Source of the DNA: Palsa-506 sp963755815
Lineage (GTDB): Bacteria > Actinomycetota > Actinomycetes > Streptosporangiales > Streptosporangiaceae
Assembly: GCA_963755815.1 (NCBI GenBank)
Contig: CAVWLF010000011.1
Coordinates: forward strand, 62,001 to 126,000
Direction of reading: 5' to 3'
DNA length: 64,000 nt
The translations under genes and the position numbers were made by a program. The notes beneath the pieces were generated by a model. The model saw only the letters and a list, made by a program, of their open reading frames with translations, ran no database searches and had not been told where the DNA came from. Shown in pieces: positions 41,984 to 50,681 of the stretch (position 1 is the first letter of the stretch; each line of letters begins with the position of its first letter).

Positions 41984-42348
41984 CCGCGCATCTCCCTGAC
42001 CCGGTCGGAGTCCAGCGTCCGGTAGTGCTGCGCGATGCGCACCACGACGCTGAGGAATACCGCGGTCACCGCCACGCCGATCACGACGGCCGTCAGGCAG
42101 AAGTTCTGCAGGACCGGGTCGGCCACGTTGCCGTGCGCGAGCGCCCGCATGCTTTCTCCCGGCGGCGGGTTCAGCAGCACCGGCGCAGTGGATCCCGACC
42201 GGTAGGCGAGCGAGAGCATGAAGAGATAGGTCGAGGCCTCCATCAGGGACAGGCCCATCACCATCTTGAACATGTTGCGCCTGGTCAGCACCGCGTACAG
42301 GCCAACGCAGAACAGCGCGGCCGCGGCCAGGTAGTTCGCCAGGATCAT
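41980..42348 (-). CDS. mrpC: Mrp antiporter subunit C (NuoK-like)
   Basis: The protein has 122 residues and three TM helices of the NuoK/MnhC family (LFCVGLYAVLTRRNMFKMVMGLSLMEASTYLFML; QNFCLTAVVIGVAVTAVFLSVVVRI). An extra periplasmic loop (RSGSTAPVLLNPPPGESM) is typical of MnhC. It overlaps both neighbours by four bases. Confidence 0.9.
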   Translation of the reverse strand: MILANYLAAAALFCVGLYAVLTRRNMFKMVMGLSLMEASTYLFMLSLAYRSGSTAPVLLNPPPGESMRALAHGNVADPVLQNFCLTAVVIGVAVTAVFLSVVVRIAQHYRTLDSDRVREMRG

Positions 42349-43400
42349 CGCCGGCTCCCGCCGCCGGGCGGATCGCCGGCGTCCCCGGGCTGGCGTCCCG
42401 ATCCGGCCGCCTCCCCGGCCTCGGTCGGCTCTCGGGGTTCCCCCGCGGCGGCACGCTCGTCCGGGGCCCAGTCATGCTCCATGGCGAGCAGCGCGAAGAC
42501 GGCGATGGTCAGGCCGGTGCCGACCTCGATCAGCTCACTGGCCGAGAAGAGCTGCGCTATCCCGCCCGAGAGAATGGTCCGCGGCGCGGCCAGCGGCAGC
42601 CAGTTTGCGCTGAACGAGCCCCTGAGTACGAGGCCGAGCACCTCGGTCACGATGATGGCCGCCGCCCCGCCGATCTCGATCGCCTCCAGCAACCCCGGCC
42701 GGACCACCCGGCTGATCTTCCGGTGCCCGAATCCGGCGTACACCAGGAGAATGATTCCCATGATCACTGCCCCGCCGGGGAACCCGCCACCCGGTGAGTA
42801 ACCCCAGGCCACCAGGTAGAGTCCCGCCACCGCGAGTATTGGCAGCGCTACCCGGATCGCGGTCCTGACCACCACCGTCATGGCCTCCGCGCGCTCTGGC
42901 GGCGGGGCGCCCAGCGCGGTGCGGTCAGGTGTCCGCGGTACCGGGTCATCGGCCGGGCGCGGTTCATCCTGCTCCCGCCGCTCCGCCGCCCGGGCGGCGC
43001 CTTCGGCGGCGTCGCCCGGCCCGGCCGGGTCGGACTCGGACTGCTCCCGCCCGGCTGCGGTCTCTTCGCCGAAATACCCCCGCCGGGACTCTCGCGGCCG
43101 GGTGATCAGTACCACGCTGATGACGGCCGCGAGCAGCAGGAACGTCTCGCCGAAGGTGTCGAACCCGCGGGTACCGTAGACGACCTCGTTGACTGGCTCG
43201 GTCAGGCCCCATCTCGGTAGCGCCACCGTGAGCGCGTACCGGGCGATGGCGGGCAGCACCGCGTGCTCGCGCGGTATTCCGGCCATGGCCGCGGTCAGGG
43301 CGGCGGCCATGGCCGCCACGATCAGCAGGCCAGCCCAGGGCCGGTGAACCGGCTCGTGCTCAGTCGCCTCCGGCCGGCCGCCGCCGTCAGCCGGTTTCAC
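42345..43400 (-). CDS. Fused MbhE-like and MrpB (MnhB) antiporter subunit
   Basis: The protein has 351 residues. The N-terminal part (about 20-105: PWAGLLIVAAMAAALTAAMAG... VNEVVYGTRGFDTFGETFLLLAAVISV) resembles the MrpA C-terminal/MbhE segment. A charged Ala/Glu/Pro linker (about 110-170) leads to an MnhB domain (about 175-320: VAWGYSPGGGFPGGAVIMGIILLVYAGFGH). In Mbh/Mrp systems these are separate E and F (MrpB) subunits, so this is a fusion. The GTG at 43400 was chosen because it sits just before the upstream stop; an ATG at 43451 is possible. Confidence 0.82.
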   Translation of the reverse strand: MKPADGGGRPEATEHEPVHRPWAGLLIVAAMAAALTAAMAGIPREHAVLPAIARYALTVALPRWGLTEPVNEVVYGTRGFDTFGETFLLLAAVISVVLITRPRESRRGYFGEETAAGREQSESDPAGPGDAAEGAARAAERREQDEPRPADDPVPRTPDRTALGAPPPERAEAMTVVVRTAIRVALPILAVAGLYLVAWGYSPGGGFPGGAVIMGIILLVYAGFGHRKISRVVRPGLLEAIEIGGAAAIIVTEVLGLVLRGSFSANWLPLAAPRTILSGGIAQLFSASELIEVGTGLTIAVFALLAMEHDWAPDERAAAGEPREPTEAGEAAGSGRQPGDAGDPPGGGSRR

Positions 43401-43695
43401 GGTTCCGCTCGCTAGTGTTCCGCTCGCCGGTCTCGCCAAGCGCCGGGTCATCGACCACGGTTCTGGCCTTGCCGATGGCCACGAGGTAGAGCACCGGCAG
43501 CGCGATCGCGCCGACGACGACCTCAGAATGCGCGACGTCCGGCGCGCCGAGGACGATGAACAAGACCGACAGCAGCGTGCCGGTCGCGGACAGCGCCATC
43601 ACCGCCCCGTTGAGGTTGCGCAGCCAGATCACCAGCAGCGCCGAGGTCAGGATGAGCGCGAGGATGAGGTAGTCGAGCACCCAGAAGGCGCTCAT
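43387..43695 (-). CDS. MbhD/MrpA-C-terminal-like subunit (DUF4040)
   Basis: The protein has 102 residues and three TM helices (WVLDYLILALILTSALLVIWLRNL; GAVMALSATGTLLSVLFIVLGAPDVAHSEVVVGAI). The G-A-P-D-V-A motif is the DUF4040 signature found at the C-terminus of MrpA and as MbhD in hydrogenase-linked antiporters. Here it is a stand-alone protein. The ATG at 43695 overlaps the mrpG stop (ATGA). Confidence 0.85.
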   Translation of the reverse strand: MSAFWVLDYLILALILTSALLVIWLRNLNGAVMALSATGTLLSVLFIVLGAPDVAHSEVVVGAIALPVLYLVAIGKARTVVDDPALGETGERNTSERNRETG

Positions 43696-44045
43696 TGCGC
43701 CCCACTCGGCGTTTCGCCTGCCACCTGATCCCGGACCTGGTCGGTTACCGCGCCGGGCCACATCGGGACGCCCGTCTTATAGGCGGCCCGCGCCAGCGCG
43801 TGTGATGCGGCCGGATTCACCACCAGCAGCAGCGCCGCTACCAGCAGCGCGCGGCTGCCATAGGTGCTGATCGGGCCCTCACCAACGACGAGTGCCACCA
43901 GCGCGGGGAGCGCTCCCATGGTGATGGTCATGCTCGAGCACTGAATCCGGCAGTACACGTCGGGCATCCGCAGGATGCCCACCGCGCCGGTAAGCGAGAA
44001 GAATCCGCCGATGGCGGCCAGCGCGATCACGATGCCTTCTCTCAC
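43692..44045 (-). CDS. mrpG: Mrp antiporter subunit G
   Basis: The protein has 117 residues and three TM helices: VIALAAIGGFFSLTGAVGILRMPDVYCRIQ carries the G-x-x-R-M-P-D-x-Y-x-R motif of MnhG. The GTG at 44045 overlaps the mrpF stop (GTGA). A hydrophilic C-terminal tail is slightly longer than usual. Confidence 0.9.
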   Translation of the reverse strand: MREGIVIALAAIGGFFSLTGAVGILRMPDVYCRIQCSSMTITMGALPALVALVVGEGPISTYGSRALLVAALLLVVNPAASHALARAAYKTGVPMWPGAVTDQVRDQVAGETPSGAQ

Positions 44046-44302
44046 AGGAGCCCCCGTTCCAGGTAGCGCGACCAGACGATGGCCCCCAGGTAGCTGAAAG
44101 AGGCGAGCCAGAGCGCCACGTCGACGTAGACGGTGCGGCGCGCGAATGCGGCGAAGTACAGCACCGCAATCGCTGCCTGGGTTGACATCGTGTTCAGGGC
44201 CACGATGCGGTCCGAGATCGTCGGGCCGGCCGCCAGCCGGATCATCAGCAGCGCCGTGATGGCCATCTCGCCGATGGCAACCGACGCATAGATGCCGGTC
44301 AT
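44042..44302 (-). CDS. mrpF: Mrp antiporter subunit F
   Basis: The protein has 86 residues and three TM helices of the MnhF family, with LLMIRLAAGPTISDRIVALNTMS (G-P-x-x-x-D-R motif). It overlaps mrpE and mrpG by four bases each. Confidence 0.9.
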   Translation of the reverse strand: MTGIYASVAIGEMAITALLMIRLAAGPTISDRIVALNTMSTQAAIAVLYFAAFARRTVYVDVALWLASFSYLGAIVWSRYLERGLL

Positions 44303-44835
44303 GGCCTGCTTCTCCCACTCGGCCGGAGCAGCCGCAGCAGCCGTTCCGCGGGGGCGTTGATCGCCTGCGCTGCCTCGTCAGGGCCGTCCTCGGGAACCGC
44401 GACCGCGTGGTACTGCAGCTGGCCGCGGCTGGGGTCGAGGTCAACGAGCTGGTTGTCGACCACGACCGATGTCATGAGGCCCACGGCGGTGAGCCCGCCA
44501 GCGCCTCGTTCGCTGGTGGGAACGATCACCATGCCGCTGGTCAGCGGCCGGCGGGGGTCCCAGATCCGGCGCGCGAGCCGCACGTTGGAGATCGCGATCC
44601 GGCTGGCGGTCACCGCGAGCAGCCATATCGCTCCGGCCAGCCGGGGCGGGTCGAGCAGCAGCCAGGGGCCCGCCACCGGACCCAGCGGCGCGAGCGCGAT
44701 GGCGACCGCCGCGGCCACCAGGGCGCCAAACAGCAGCTGCTCCGCCGTCAGCGTCCAGGTCAGCAGCACCCAGACGGCGAAGGCCCAGCAGAAAATGGCC
44801 CCGGCCCGGATGGACACCGGCCGCCATCGTGCCAT
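44299..44835 (-). CDS. mrpE: Mrp antiporter subunit E
   Basis: The protein has 178 residues of the MnhE family: two or three TM segments followed by a cytoplasmic domain (ISNVRLARRIWDPRRPLTSGMVIVPT, then VVVDNQLVDLDPSRGQLQYHAV). The ATG at 44835 has GGGGAG upstream and starts the operon E-F-G-(DUF4040)-(E/B fusion)-C-D. The complex should exchange cations for protons for pH and sodium homeostasis. Confidence 0.9.
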   Translation of the reverse strand: MARWRPVSIRAGAIFCWAFAVWVLLTWTLTAEQLLFGALVAAAVAIALAPLGPVAGPWLLLDPPRLAGAIWLLAVTASRIAISNVRLARRIWDPRRPLTSGMVIVPTSERGAGGLTAVGLMTSVVVDNQLVDLDPSRGQLQYHAVAVPEDGPDEAAQAINAPAERLLRLLRPSGRSRP

Positions 44836-44947
44836 GTCAGCTCCCCACCTCGACGGCACCTGCCGTACCCACGGCCCGGGCGCCAAACATGCCAGACTGG
44901 CCATCAGATTCCTTGGCGTGTTTGCGAGCCCGCGTGGGCGGTAGGGG

Positions 44948-46891
44948 ATGCAGAAGCAAGCAGATGGGACTCAGCCGATGCCGTATTCCCCTGGCCGTCC
45001 GGAGCTGGAGAGCGAGATCTCCGGGCTGACCGAACGCCGCGGGCAGTTGCGGCAGGCCGCGTCGATGCCCGGCGCGCAGCTGGCGCAGGTGCTTGAGGCG
45101 GCATTCGCCGAGCTGGACGGGGCGATCGACGCGCTGAACTCGATCCAGGCCGAGACGGCCGCCGGGCCGGGATCAGGCCGGCCGGGCGGCGGGTCGCATG
45201 CGGACCGGCCGCTGCTGCATGCGGTTTTCCAGGAGGCGCCGGTGCCCCTGTTCCTGCTGGACCGCGACGGTACGGTGCGGCGGGCCAACCGGCGCGCCGG
45301 TAACCTGCTCGGCTTTTCCCCTGGTTACGCCACCGGGAAGCCCTTCACGGCCTTCGTGGAGCTACCGGCGCGCGCGGCCGTGCAGACCCAGCTCGCGGCC
45401 GCCCGGCGTACCGGCGAAGGCCGCCAGATCCGCTGCGGCCTGCTCGGCGTGGCCGGCCCGGTGCCCAACCTGCTGGATATCAGCCCGGTCAGCCTGCCGG
45501 GCGCCCCCGACCAGCTGATTGTCGCGGCCACCCGCACTGGGCCGGCCGCCGCGGCCGCGCGCAAGCCGGGCGCAGCGGATGCGGATGACCAGGTCAGCCC
45601 GGATCAGCAGCCGGTAGCCGAGGTCCGGACGGCCATCGGCCGGCTCGATCTGCTGGGCGCCGCGACCAGGCTGGTGCTGGAGAACGCCACCGTCAGCGAG
45701 TCCGTCATGCTGCAGCGCTGCGCGCGGCTGCTGGCCAGTAAGCTCGCCGCCTGGGTCATCGTCGACGTGGAACGGCAGGGGCAGCTGCGGCGGCAGTTTG
45801 TCATCGGCCCGCAGGACGAACGGTCCGCGGAGCTGGCCCGGGCGCTGGCGGGTATCGACCCGGAGCAGGATTCGGCGCCGAGGCAGGTGCATGACTCCGG
45901 CAGCTCCCTCCTGGTGGCGCACACCGAAGACGGCGGCCTGCTGGGGGCCGGCCCGGACGGCATACCGATCCTCGCCCGCCTGGGCGCGACGTCGGTGCTC
46001 GCCGTCCCGCTGTCGGACGGCGAGCGCTCGTATGGCGCCCTGACCCTGGCCAGGCAGGCCGGCGCGGGTTTCTTCAGCACCGCTGACGTCGGCCTGGTCG
46101 AGGAAATCGGGGAGCACCTGGCCCTCGCGATCAGGGTGGACCGGATGCTCCGGCAGCGCGCCGAGGTCGCCGATGCGCTGCAGGCGGGCTTGCGTCCCAC
46201 CGAGTTCCCGGCGATACCCGGCGTCGAGATCGCCACGGCTCATCAGGACGCCACCGGCTCGGCGGGGCCGGGCGGTGATTTCTACAACGTGTACCGGACG
46301 CCCGGCGGCTGGGGCGTGGCGATCGGCGATGTCTGCGGGAAGGGCGACGGCGCGGTGGCGGTGACCGCGGCTGCCCGGCATGCCATCCGGGTCGCCGGGC
46401 ACTGGTGCGCTGACCCGGCCGAGGTGCTGCGCATGGTCAACGAGATCATGCTGGCCGAGGATTTCGGCGGCCGGTTCGTGACGGCGGATGCCGTGCACCT
46501 GCAGTGGCGCGACCGCGTCCTGCGGGTCACTCTCGGCAGCGCCGGGCACCCGCTGCCCGTGCTGGTCAGCCCGGACGGGCGGGTGCAGACGATGAACGGC
46601 GGCGGCCTGCCGCTGGGGATCTTCCCGGACTCCGGGCCGCAGGCGCAGGAGCTTGAGCTGTCCAAGGGCGACCTGCTGTTCTTCTACACCGATGGCCTGA
46701 CCGACGCGCGCGGCGCCGCGCTGACCTCCTTCGAGGACCACCTGACCGATGAGCTCGCCGCCCTGGCCGGGAAACCGGCCGCCGAGGTGGCCGCGCGCAT
46801 GCAGCAGGCGGTACTGGAGTTCTGCGGCGGCGAGTTGCGGGACGACATGACCATCCTCGTCCTGCGGGCGGGCGAATCGCCCGGCACGTGA
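44948..46891 (+). CDS. PAS-GAF-SpoIIE protein phosphatase
   Basis: The protein has 647 residues: a PAS-like domain (about 90-200: LFLLDRDGTVRRANRRAGNLLGFSP), a GAF domain (about 235-400), and a PP2C/SpoIIE domain (about 415-645: GPGGDFYNVYRTPGGWGVAIGDVCGKGDGA, DLLFFYTDGLTDARG, DDMTILVL). It would dephosphorylate STAS anti-anti-sigma proteins, activating a sigma factor in response to the sensed signal. The ATG at 44948 is closely preceded by GGTAGGGG. It diverges from the Mrp operon with only 112 bp between starts. Confidence 0.9.
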   Translation: MQKQADGTQPMPYSPGRPELESEISGLTERRGQLRQAASMPGAQLAQVLEAAFAELDGAIDALNSIQAETAAGPGSGRPGGGSHADRPLLHAVFQEAPVPLFLLDRDGTVRRANRRAGNLLGFSPGYATGKPFTAFVELPARAAVQTQLAAARRTGEGRQIRCGLLGVAGPVPNLLDISPVSLPGAPDQLIVAATRTGPAAAAARKPGAADADDQVSPDQQPVAEVRTAIGRLDLLGAATRLVLENATVSESVMLQRCARLLASKLAAWVIVDVERQGQLRRQFVIGPQDERSAELARALAGIDPEQDSAPRQVHDSGSSLLVAHTEDGGLLGAGPDGIPILARLGATSVLAVPLSDGERSYGALTLARQAGAGFFSTADVGLVEEIGEHLALAIRVDRMLRQRAEVADALQAGLRPTEFPAIPGVEIATAHQDATGSAGPGGDFYNVYRTPGGWGVAIGDVCGKGDGAVAVTAAARHAIRVAGHWCADPAEVLRMVNEIMLAEDFGGRFVTADAVHLQWRDRVLRVTLGSAGHPLPVLVSPDGRVQTMNGGGLPLGIFPDSGPQAQELELSKGDLLFFYTDGLTDARGAALTSFEDHLTDELAALAGKPAAEVAARMQQAVLEFCGGELRDDMTILVLRAGESPGT

Positions 46892-46970
46892 CCCGGGCTC
46901 TTGTCTCGGCGCGGTCACGGGCGGGATCCGGCGGACATTGCTGCCAGCAGCAGGCGGCGCGCGGGCCGCG

Positions 46971-47984
46971 TCAGTCACGCAGCAGCCGGATTACCGCGGT
47001 CTCGAAGCCGCCCTGGGTGGCCGGCCAGCCGGGGCGCACCCCCGCGCCGAGCCGGTCCATCGGGAAGCGGACCGCCTCGCCGTCCAGGTAGCGGTCAACC
47101 AGCCGCCCGTCGATGTAGGAGCGCCGGCAGACGGCCGGTGTGTTCCCCAGGTAGCCGGCGACCTCGCTGACGATCCGGCTGACCGCGCGCTTGCGGGCGG
47201 ACGGCGACGTGGCCGCGTGGCCGGAGACGGCGAACCCGACAGCGGCGAGCACGGTGGCGTGCCACGTTCTGAAGTCTTTCGCGCTAACGTCCTGGCCGAA
47301 GATCTCCCGCAGGTAATCGTTCATGTCGTCACTGTCCAGCTCACGCCAGCCGCCGCGGTGACGGTAAGCGAGCAGCCGCCGGCCGGGCGGCCGCTGGCGG
47401 CGCAGGGCGCAGATCACCGTCCGGACCGGCGCGGCGGCGACCACGTGCACCTGTTCCTGGCCGCTCTTCGCCGGGTACTCGAAGGTCAGCCCGTCCTGCC
47501 CGCAACGGACGTGCTCGCGCTGCAGCGTCATCAGGCCGTAGCTGCCGTTCTCCTCCGCGTACCGGTCGCCGCCGATGCGGAACAAGCCCACGTCGAGCAA
47601 GGTGAATGCGGCGGCGAGCACCCGCTCCCTGGACAAGCCCCGGCCATCGAGCTGGGCACTGGCCAGCGCACGGGCCGCCGGAAGGCGGTCCGCGATCTTA
47701 AGCACGTGGTCGTGCTTCTCGCGGTCTCTCCTGGCCCGCCAGGCGGCGTGGTACAGGTACTGCCTCCGGCCCGCCGCGTCCACGCCGGTGGCCTGCAGAT
47801 GCCCGTTCGCGTCCGGGCAGATCCAGACGTCCGTCCAGGCCGGCGGAATCACCAGCCGCCGGATCCGGTCCAGGTCAGCGGCATCCGGGCGGGTGCCCGC
47901 GGCGCTGAGGTACTGGAAGCCGCGGCCGCGCGGCACCCGCCGCAGGCCGGCCGCCGATGTATCGCTACGGCGCAGCCGGGTCAT
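46971..47984 (-). CDS. DNA topoisomerase IB
   Basis: This 337-residue eukaryotic/poxvirus-type topoisomerase IB, common in actinomycetes, relaxes supercoils through a 3'-phosphotyrosine. The catalytic Tyr is about Y290 (RRSYIDGRLVDRY). The pentad region includes KHDHVLKIADRLPAARA, the R-I-G-G-D-R-Y-A loop and SAKDFRTWHATVLAA (Lys and His). The ATG at 47984 (MTRLRRSD) is supported by GGAG upstream; an ATG at 48023 is in frame without a ribosome site. Confidence 0.92.
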   Translation of the reverse strand: MTRLRRSDTSAAGLRRVPRGRGFQYLSAAGTRPDAADLDRIRRLVIPPAWTDVWICPDANGHLQATGVDAAGRRQYLYHAAWRARRDREKHDHVLKIADRLPAARALASAQLDGRGLSRERVLAAAFTLLDVGLFRIGGDRYAEENGSYGLMTLQREHVRCGQDGLTFEYPAKSGQEQVHVVAAAPVRTVICALRRQRPPGRRLLAYRHRGGWRELDSDDMNDYLREIFGQDVSAKDFRTWHATVLAAVGFAVSGHAATSPSARKRAVSRIVSEVAGYLGNTPAVCRRSYIDGRLVDRYLDGEAVRFPMDRLGAGVRPGWPATQGGFETAVIRLLRD

Positions 47985-48205
47985 GCCGTCTCCGTCCTGC
48001 CAGCCCGCAGCTGGCGACAGCATGACTGGTATCCCGGGACGGGTGCGTCAAACGGTTGCCCTGGCCATCGCCAGCAGGCTGCCGATCAGCGAGAACGCCG
48101 CCACGCGCGGCCCTTCGGCGGTGCGGCCGGCCGAAGTCGCCGGGTTACCTCATGCATGAAGGCCGCGCGGCCGGGTACTGCGAGTTCCCAGCCAACGAAT
48201 AGGAG

Positions 48206-49384
48206 TTAGCCATGTATATCGGTCTGGGAACGATCGTTCTCATCGTGATCATCGTTCTTGTCGTCATGTTCCTTCGGCGGGCCTGACTTTCCGTTCCGGC
48301 GCCGGGCCTGACCCCGGATTAGCACGGAGGGCAGGCCGCCCGCGCACCGCGCGGGCGGCCTCCTAGCCGGCGACAGCCAGTCCTTGCGCTTGAAGACGAC
48401 CCAGAGGGTAATGGCGGCGACGATCATGATGATGACGGCGATCGCTACCCCGGACCGCTGGCCGAAGCCAAGATAGGGGACGTTCATACCGTAAAAGCCG
48501 GTCACGAAGGTCGGCACCGCGATGATCGCCGCCCAGCTGGTGACCTTTTTCGTGATGACGTTCATCCGGTTGCTCTGGATGGTCAGGTTCGTCTCAAGAA
48601 TCGTCGTGACCAGATCCCGGAGGCTCTCCGTCCACTCGGTCGCGCGCAGCACGTGGTCGTAGACGTCCTGGTAATACGGCTGCAGCGAATCGTCAACGAC
48701 GTGCAGGTCCCGGCGCATCAGGGCATTGACCACCTCGCGCATGGGCAGTACTACCCGGCGCAGCAGCACCAGGCTCTTGCGCAGCTCGAAGCTGCGCCGC
48801 TGCACGTCCATGCCCGAGGATTGCTCGTCGAACAGCCGGTCCTCCAGGCCCTCGATGGTGTCATCAAGCGCCTGGACAGCCGCGAAATGGCTGTCGACGA
48901 CGTTGTCGATCAGGCCGTACAGCAGGTAGCCGACGCCCGCCCCGGAGAGGTCCGGGCTGGCATCCCAGTAGGAAACGACCGCGCCGATGTCGAATCCGTC
49001 GTCCTTCCTGACGGTGATCAGCGCTCGTTCGGTAATGAAGGCGGCCAGCTCGCTGGTGGCCAGTTCGCCAGTGGCAACATCCAGGCGGACCGCGTAGGCG
49101 GCGAGGAACAGGTGACTGCGGTAGCGGTCGAGTTTCGGCCGCTCGTGCTCGTGCACGGCGTCCTCCACGGCCACCGGGTGCAGCCCGAATTCGGCGCTGA
49201 GGACGGCCAGGTCCTCGCGGTCCGGGTCGCGCAGGTCCAGCCAGATGACGGCCGAGTCGTCCTTCAGGTACTCGCTGATATCGCCGACCGGGAAGCCCTC
49301 CAGTTCCAGCGTGCCGTGGCGGTAGAGCCTGGTGCGGGCCTGGCACGTGGTGGGCGTGGACAGCGCGATCGCGGATCCGAGCAC
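48206..49384 (-). CDS. corA: CorA-family magnesium transporter with aberrant C-terminal tail
   Basis: This 392-residue CorA Mg2+/Co2+ channel has a cytoplasmic alpha/beta domain, a long helix (ETNLTIQSNRMNVITKKVTSWAAI), TM1 with the signature GFYGMNVPY, and TM2 (VAIAVIIMIVAAITLWVVFKRKDWL). Family members normally end near KDWL. Here about 55 extra hydrophilic residues follow that read through the hairpin at 48334-48360 and antisense to the 24-codon gene. A stop (TAG) lies just after KDWL in another frame, so the tail may arise from a one-base shift. The start is uncertain: a GTG at 49384 was chosen; a TTG at 49492 is in frame. Confidence 0.85.
   Translation of the reverse strand: MLGSAIALSTPTTCQARTRLYRHGTLELEGFPVGDISEYLKDDSAVIWLDLRDPDREDLAVLSAEFGLHPVAVEDAVHEHERPKLDRYRSHLFLAAYAVRLDVATGELATSELAAFITERALITVRKDDGFDIGAVVSYWDASPDLSGAGVGYLLYGLIDNVVDSHFAAVQALDDTIEGLEDRLFDEQSSGMDVQRRSFELRKSLVLLRRVVLPMREVVNALMRRDLHVVDDSLQPYYQDVYDHVLRATEWTESLRDLVTTILETNLTIQSNRMNVITKKVTSWAAIIAVPTFVTGFYGMNVPYLGFGQRSGVAIAVIIMIVAAITLWVVFKRKDWLSPARRPPARCAGGLPSVLIRGQARRRNGKSGPPKEHDDKNDDHDENDRSQTDIHG
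48212..48286 (+). CDS. 24-residue single-TM peptide
   Basis: AGGAG seven bases before an ATG opens a 24-codon frame: MYIGLGTIVLIVIIVLVVMF, then LRRA and TGA. A pure hydrophobic helix with a short basic tail and a strong ribosome site is typical of tiny actinobacterial membrane peptides. It lies antisense to the last codons of the long corA frame, and a strong hairpin follows 48 bp later. Confidence 0.6.
   Translation: MYIGLGTIVLIVIIVLVVMFLRRA
48334..48360. terminator. Perfect 11-bp GC hairpin between the 24-residue peptide gene and corA
   Basis: ggccgcccgcg, 5-nt loop, cgcgggcggcc. It is correctly placed to terminate the small plus-strand gene and, in reverse, to terminate corA if corA originally stopped after KDWL. 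Confidence 0.7.
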
Positions 49385-49662
49385 CTGGTCGGGATCCTGG
49401 CCGTCAAAGGTGCCCGGCCCGATGATCAGCGGTGCGGCAAGGACATCGTCGCCCGTTCCGGCCGCCCGGCGGTGGCCCCGGCGGATCCGCAAGGCTTGCG
49501 CTGCCGGTCGCGGGAACTGCGGATGGCTCAGGCTGCGGCGCTGTCATGTGGTCTCCTCGCGTCGGCTCTCGCCGTCCGGTGCGATACCTCTTCTCCGCAA
49601 GGATGACAGGGGAAGATGTATGGTGCGGCACCGCGGCGACCGCTCCGGCAAGATGGCGGCCG

Positions 49663-49920
49663 TCAGTGGTTGCGCAGCGCGTCAATCAGCTGTTTCTTGT
49701 TCATCGAGGAGCGGCCCTTAATGCCGATTTCCCTCGCCCGCTGGAGCAGATCCTGCTTGCTCCAGTCCGTGTAGGCCGGGCTCTGGCCGCCCTTCGAGGC
49801 GACTGCGTGCCGTGAGCTCGCGGCCGCCGCGTTCGCGATCCGGGCCGACTTCTCCTTGCTCTCGCCCCGTTTACGCAGTTCCTGATATGTCTTCTCATCC
49901 TTGATCTGTGCTCTGGGCAT
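49663..49920 (-). CDS. Small DUF7218/Rho_N-like protein
   Basis: The protein has 85 residues and starts MPRAQIKDEKTYQELRKRGESKEKSARIANA, a conserved basic stress-protein-like N-terminus, followed by a Rho-N/SAP-type helix-turn-helix (YTDWSKQDLLQRAREIGIKGRSSMNKKQLIDALRNH) suggesting nucleic-acid binding. The DUF number is from memory. GAGGAG lies upstream of the ATG at 49920. Confidence 0.82.
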   Translation of the reverse strand: MPRAQIKDEKTYQELRKRGESKEKSARIANAAAASSRHAVASKGGQSPAYTDWSKQDLLQRAREIGIKGRSSMNKKQLIDALRNH

Positions 49921-50303
49921 GCCCGGGGCTCCTCTCCCGGTCGCTGGCGTGGCCGGTGCGGGCCGCACCTACCCCGGCCGGCCGGTTCCATTCGTTCCTG
50001 GCTGACCGGGCCAAACGCGTCGTGCAGGTTTGGCGGCACGGCTGGCGGAAAACTGTGTGCTGCGCGCAGGGTGCGCGGCCAGCGGACGGTGACCTAAGGA
50101 GGTCGGCGCAGTGCGGCAGATCGTGTCTGAGGCGCTGATCGAGTGCCGCATCCAGGCGGTGGAGCGCTCGGCCACAACGCAGGCCGCGGCCAATCCGGCC
50201 AGCAGCTGTGCCAGGAAGATCAATATCTGCTTAACTACGGGCCATAAATGGTTGTCAACACATAGCTGATAATCCAGGATGATATGCTCATTCGGAGGTA
50301 GTA
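49921..50303. other. Mostly non-coding 383-bp spacer
   Basis: It contains the leader of the minus-strand DUF7218-like gene and, near 50096, a strong taaggagg ribosome-site sequence before the weak candidate ORF at 50111. The last 80 bp are unusually AT-rich for the window and probably carry the promoter of the 65-residue protein. Confidence 0.4.
50111..50269 (+). CDS. Possible 52-residue ORF of unknown function
   Basis: A GTG eight bases after AAGGAGG opens a 52-codon frame (VRQIVSEALIECRIQAVERS...) ending TGA at 50269. No domain is visible, and codon use drifts to AT-rich at the 3' end. The near-perfect ribosome site is the only strong argument for it. Confidence 0.25.
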   Translation: MRQIVSEALIECRIQAVERSATTQAAANPASSCARKINICLTTGHKWLSTHS

Positions 50304-50501
50304 ATGCGCATCGGATCACTACTGCTCATTATCTGGCTGGCCATCGGCGCCATTGCCGGCGCCCAGCGCCATTACTACAGCGGACCGGTCAACAGCTGCG
50401 TCAAGGCCGGCAACATCGCCCTGACGATCGTCGCGGGCCCGCTGAACTACTTCGGCGTAAATCCGAAGATTGCGTGCACGGCGCCGAAGCCGAGCAAGTA
50501 A
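50304..50501 (+). CDS. 65-residue membrane/exported protein of unknown function
   Basis: GGAGG precedes the ATG. The N-terminal hydrophobic helix (MRIGSLLLIIWLAIGAIAGA) is followed by QRHYYSG and a C-terminal part with two cysteines (NSCVKAGNIALTIVAGPLNYFG and KIACTAPKPSK). It resembles a small actinobacterial family sharing the QRHY-after-TM motif; role unknown. Confidence 0.7.
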   Translation: MRIGSLLLIIWLAIGAIAGAQRHYYSGPVNSCVKAGNIALTIVAGPLNYFGVNPKIACTAPKPSK

Positions 50502-50681
50502 GCGCCGGGTCAGCCCGGAGGCCGCGATCCGGGCGCTCGTGACTCAGCGGCGGCAGCCCGGCTTGACGAGCCGGCCGGGCTGCCGGGTGTCCCGGCTCGA
50601 TGACCACCCTCAGGATGAGGCGCTGACCGCCAGGGCGGCCGCGGAAGCCTCATCTCATGAGTGCTCGATGAAGGGATAGGC

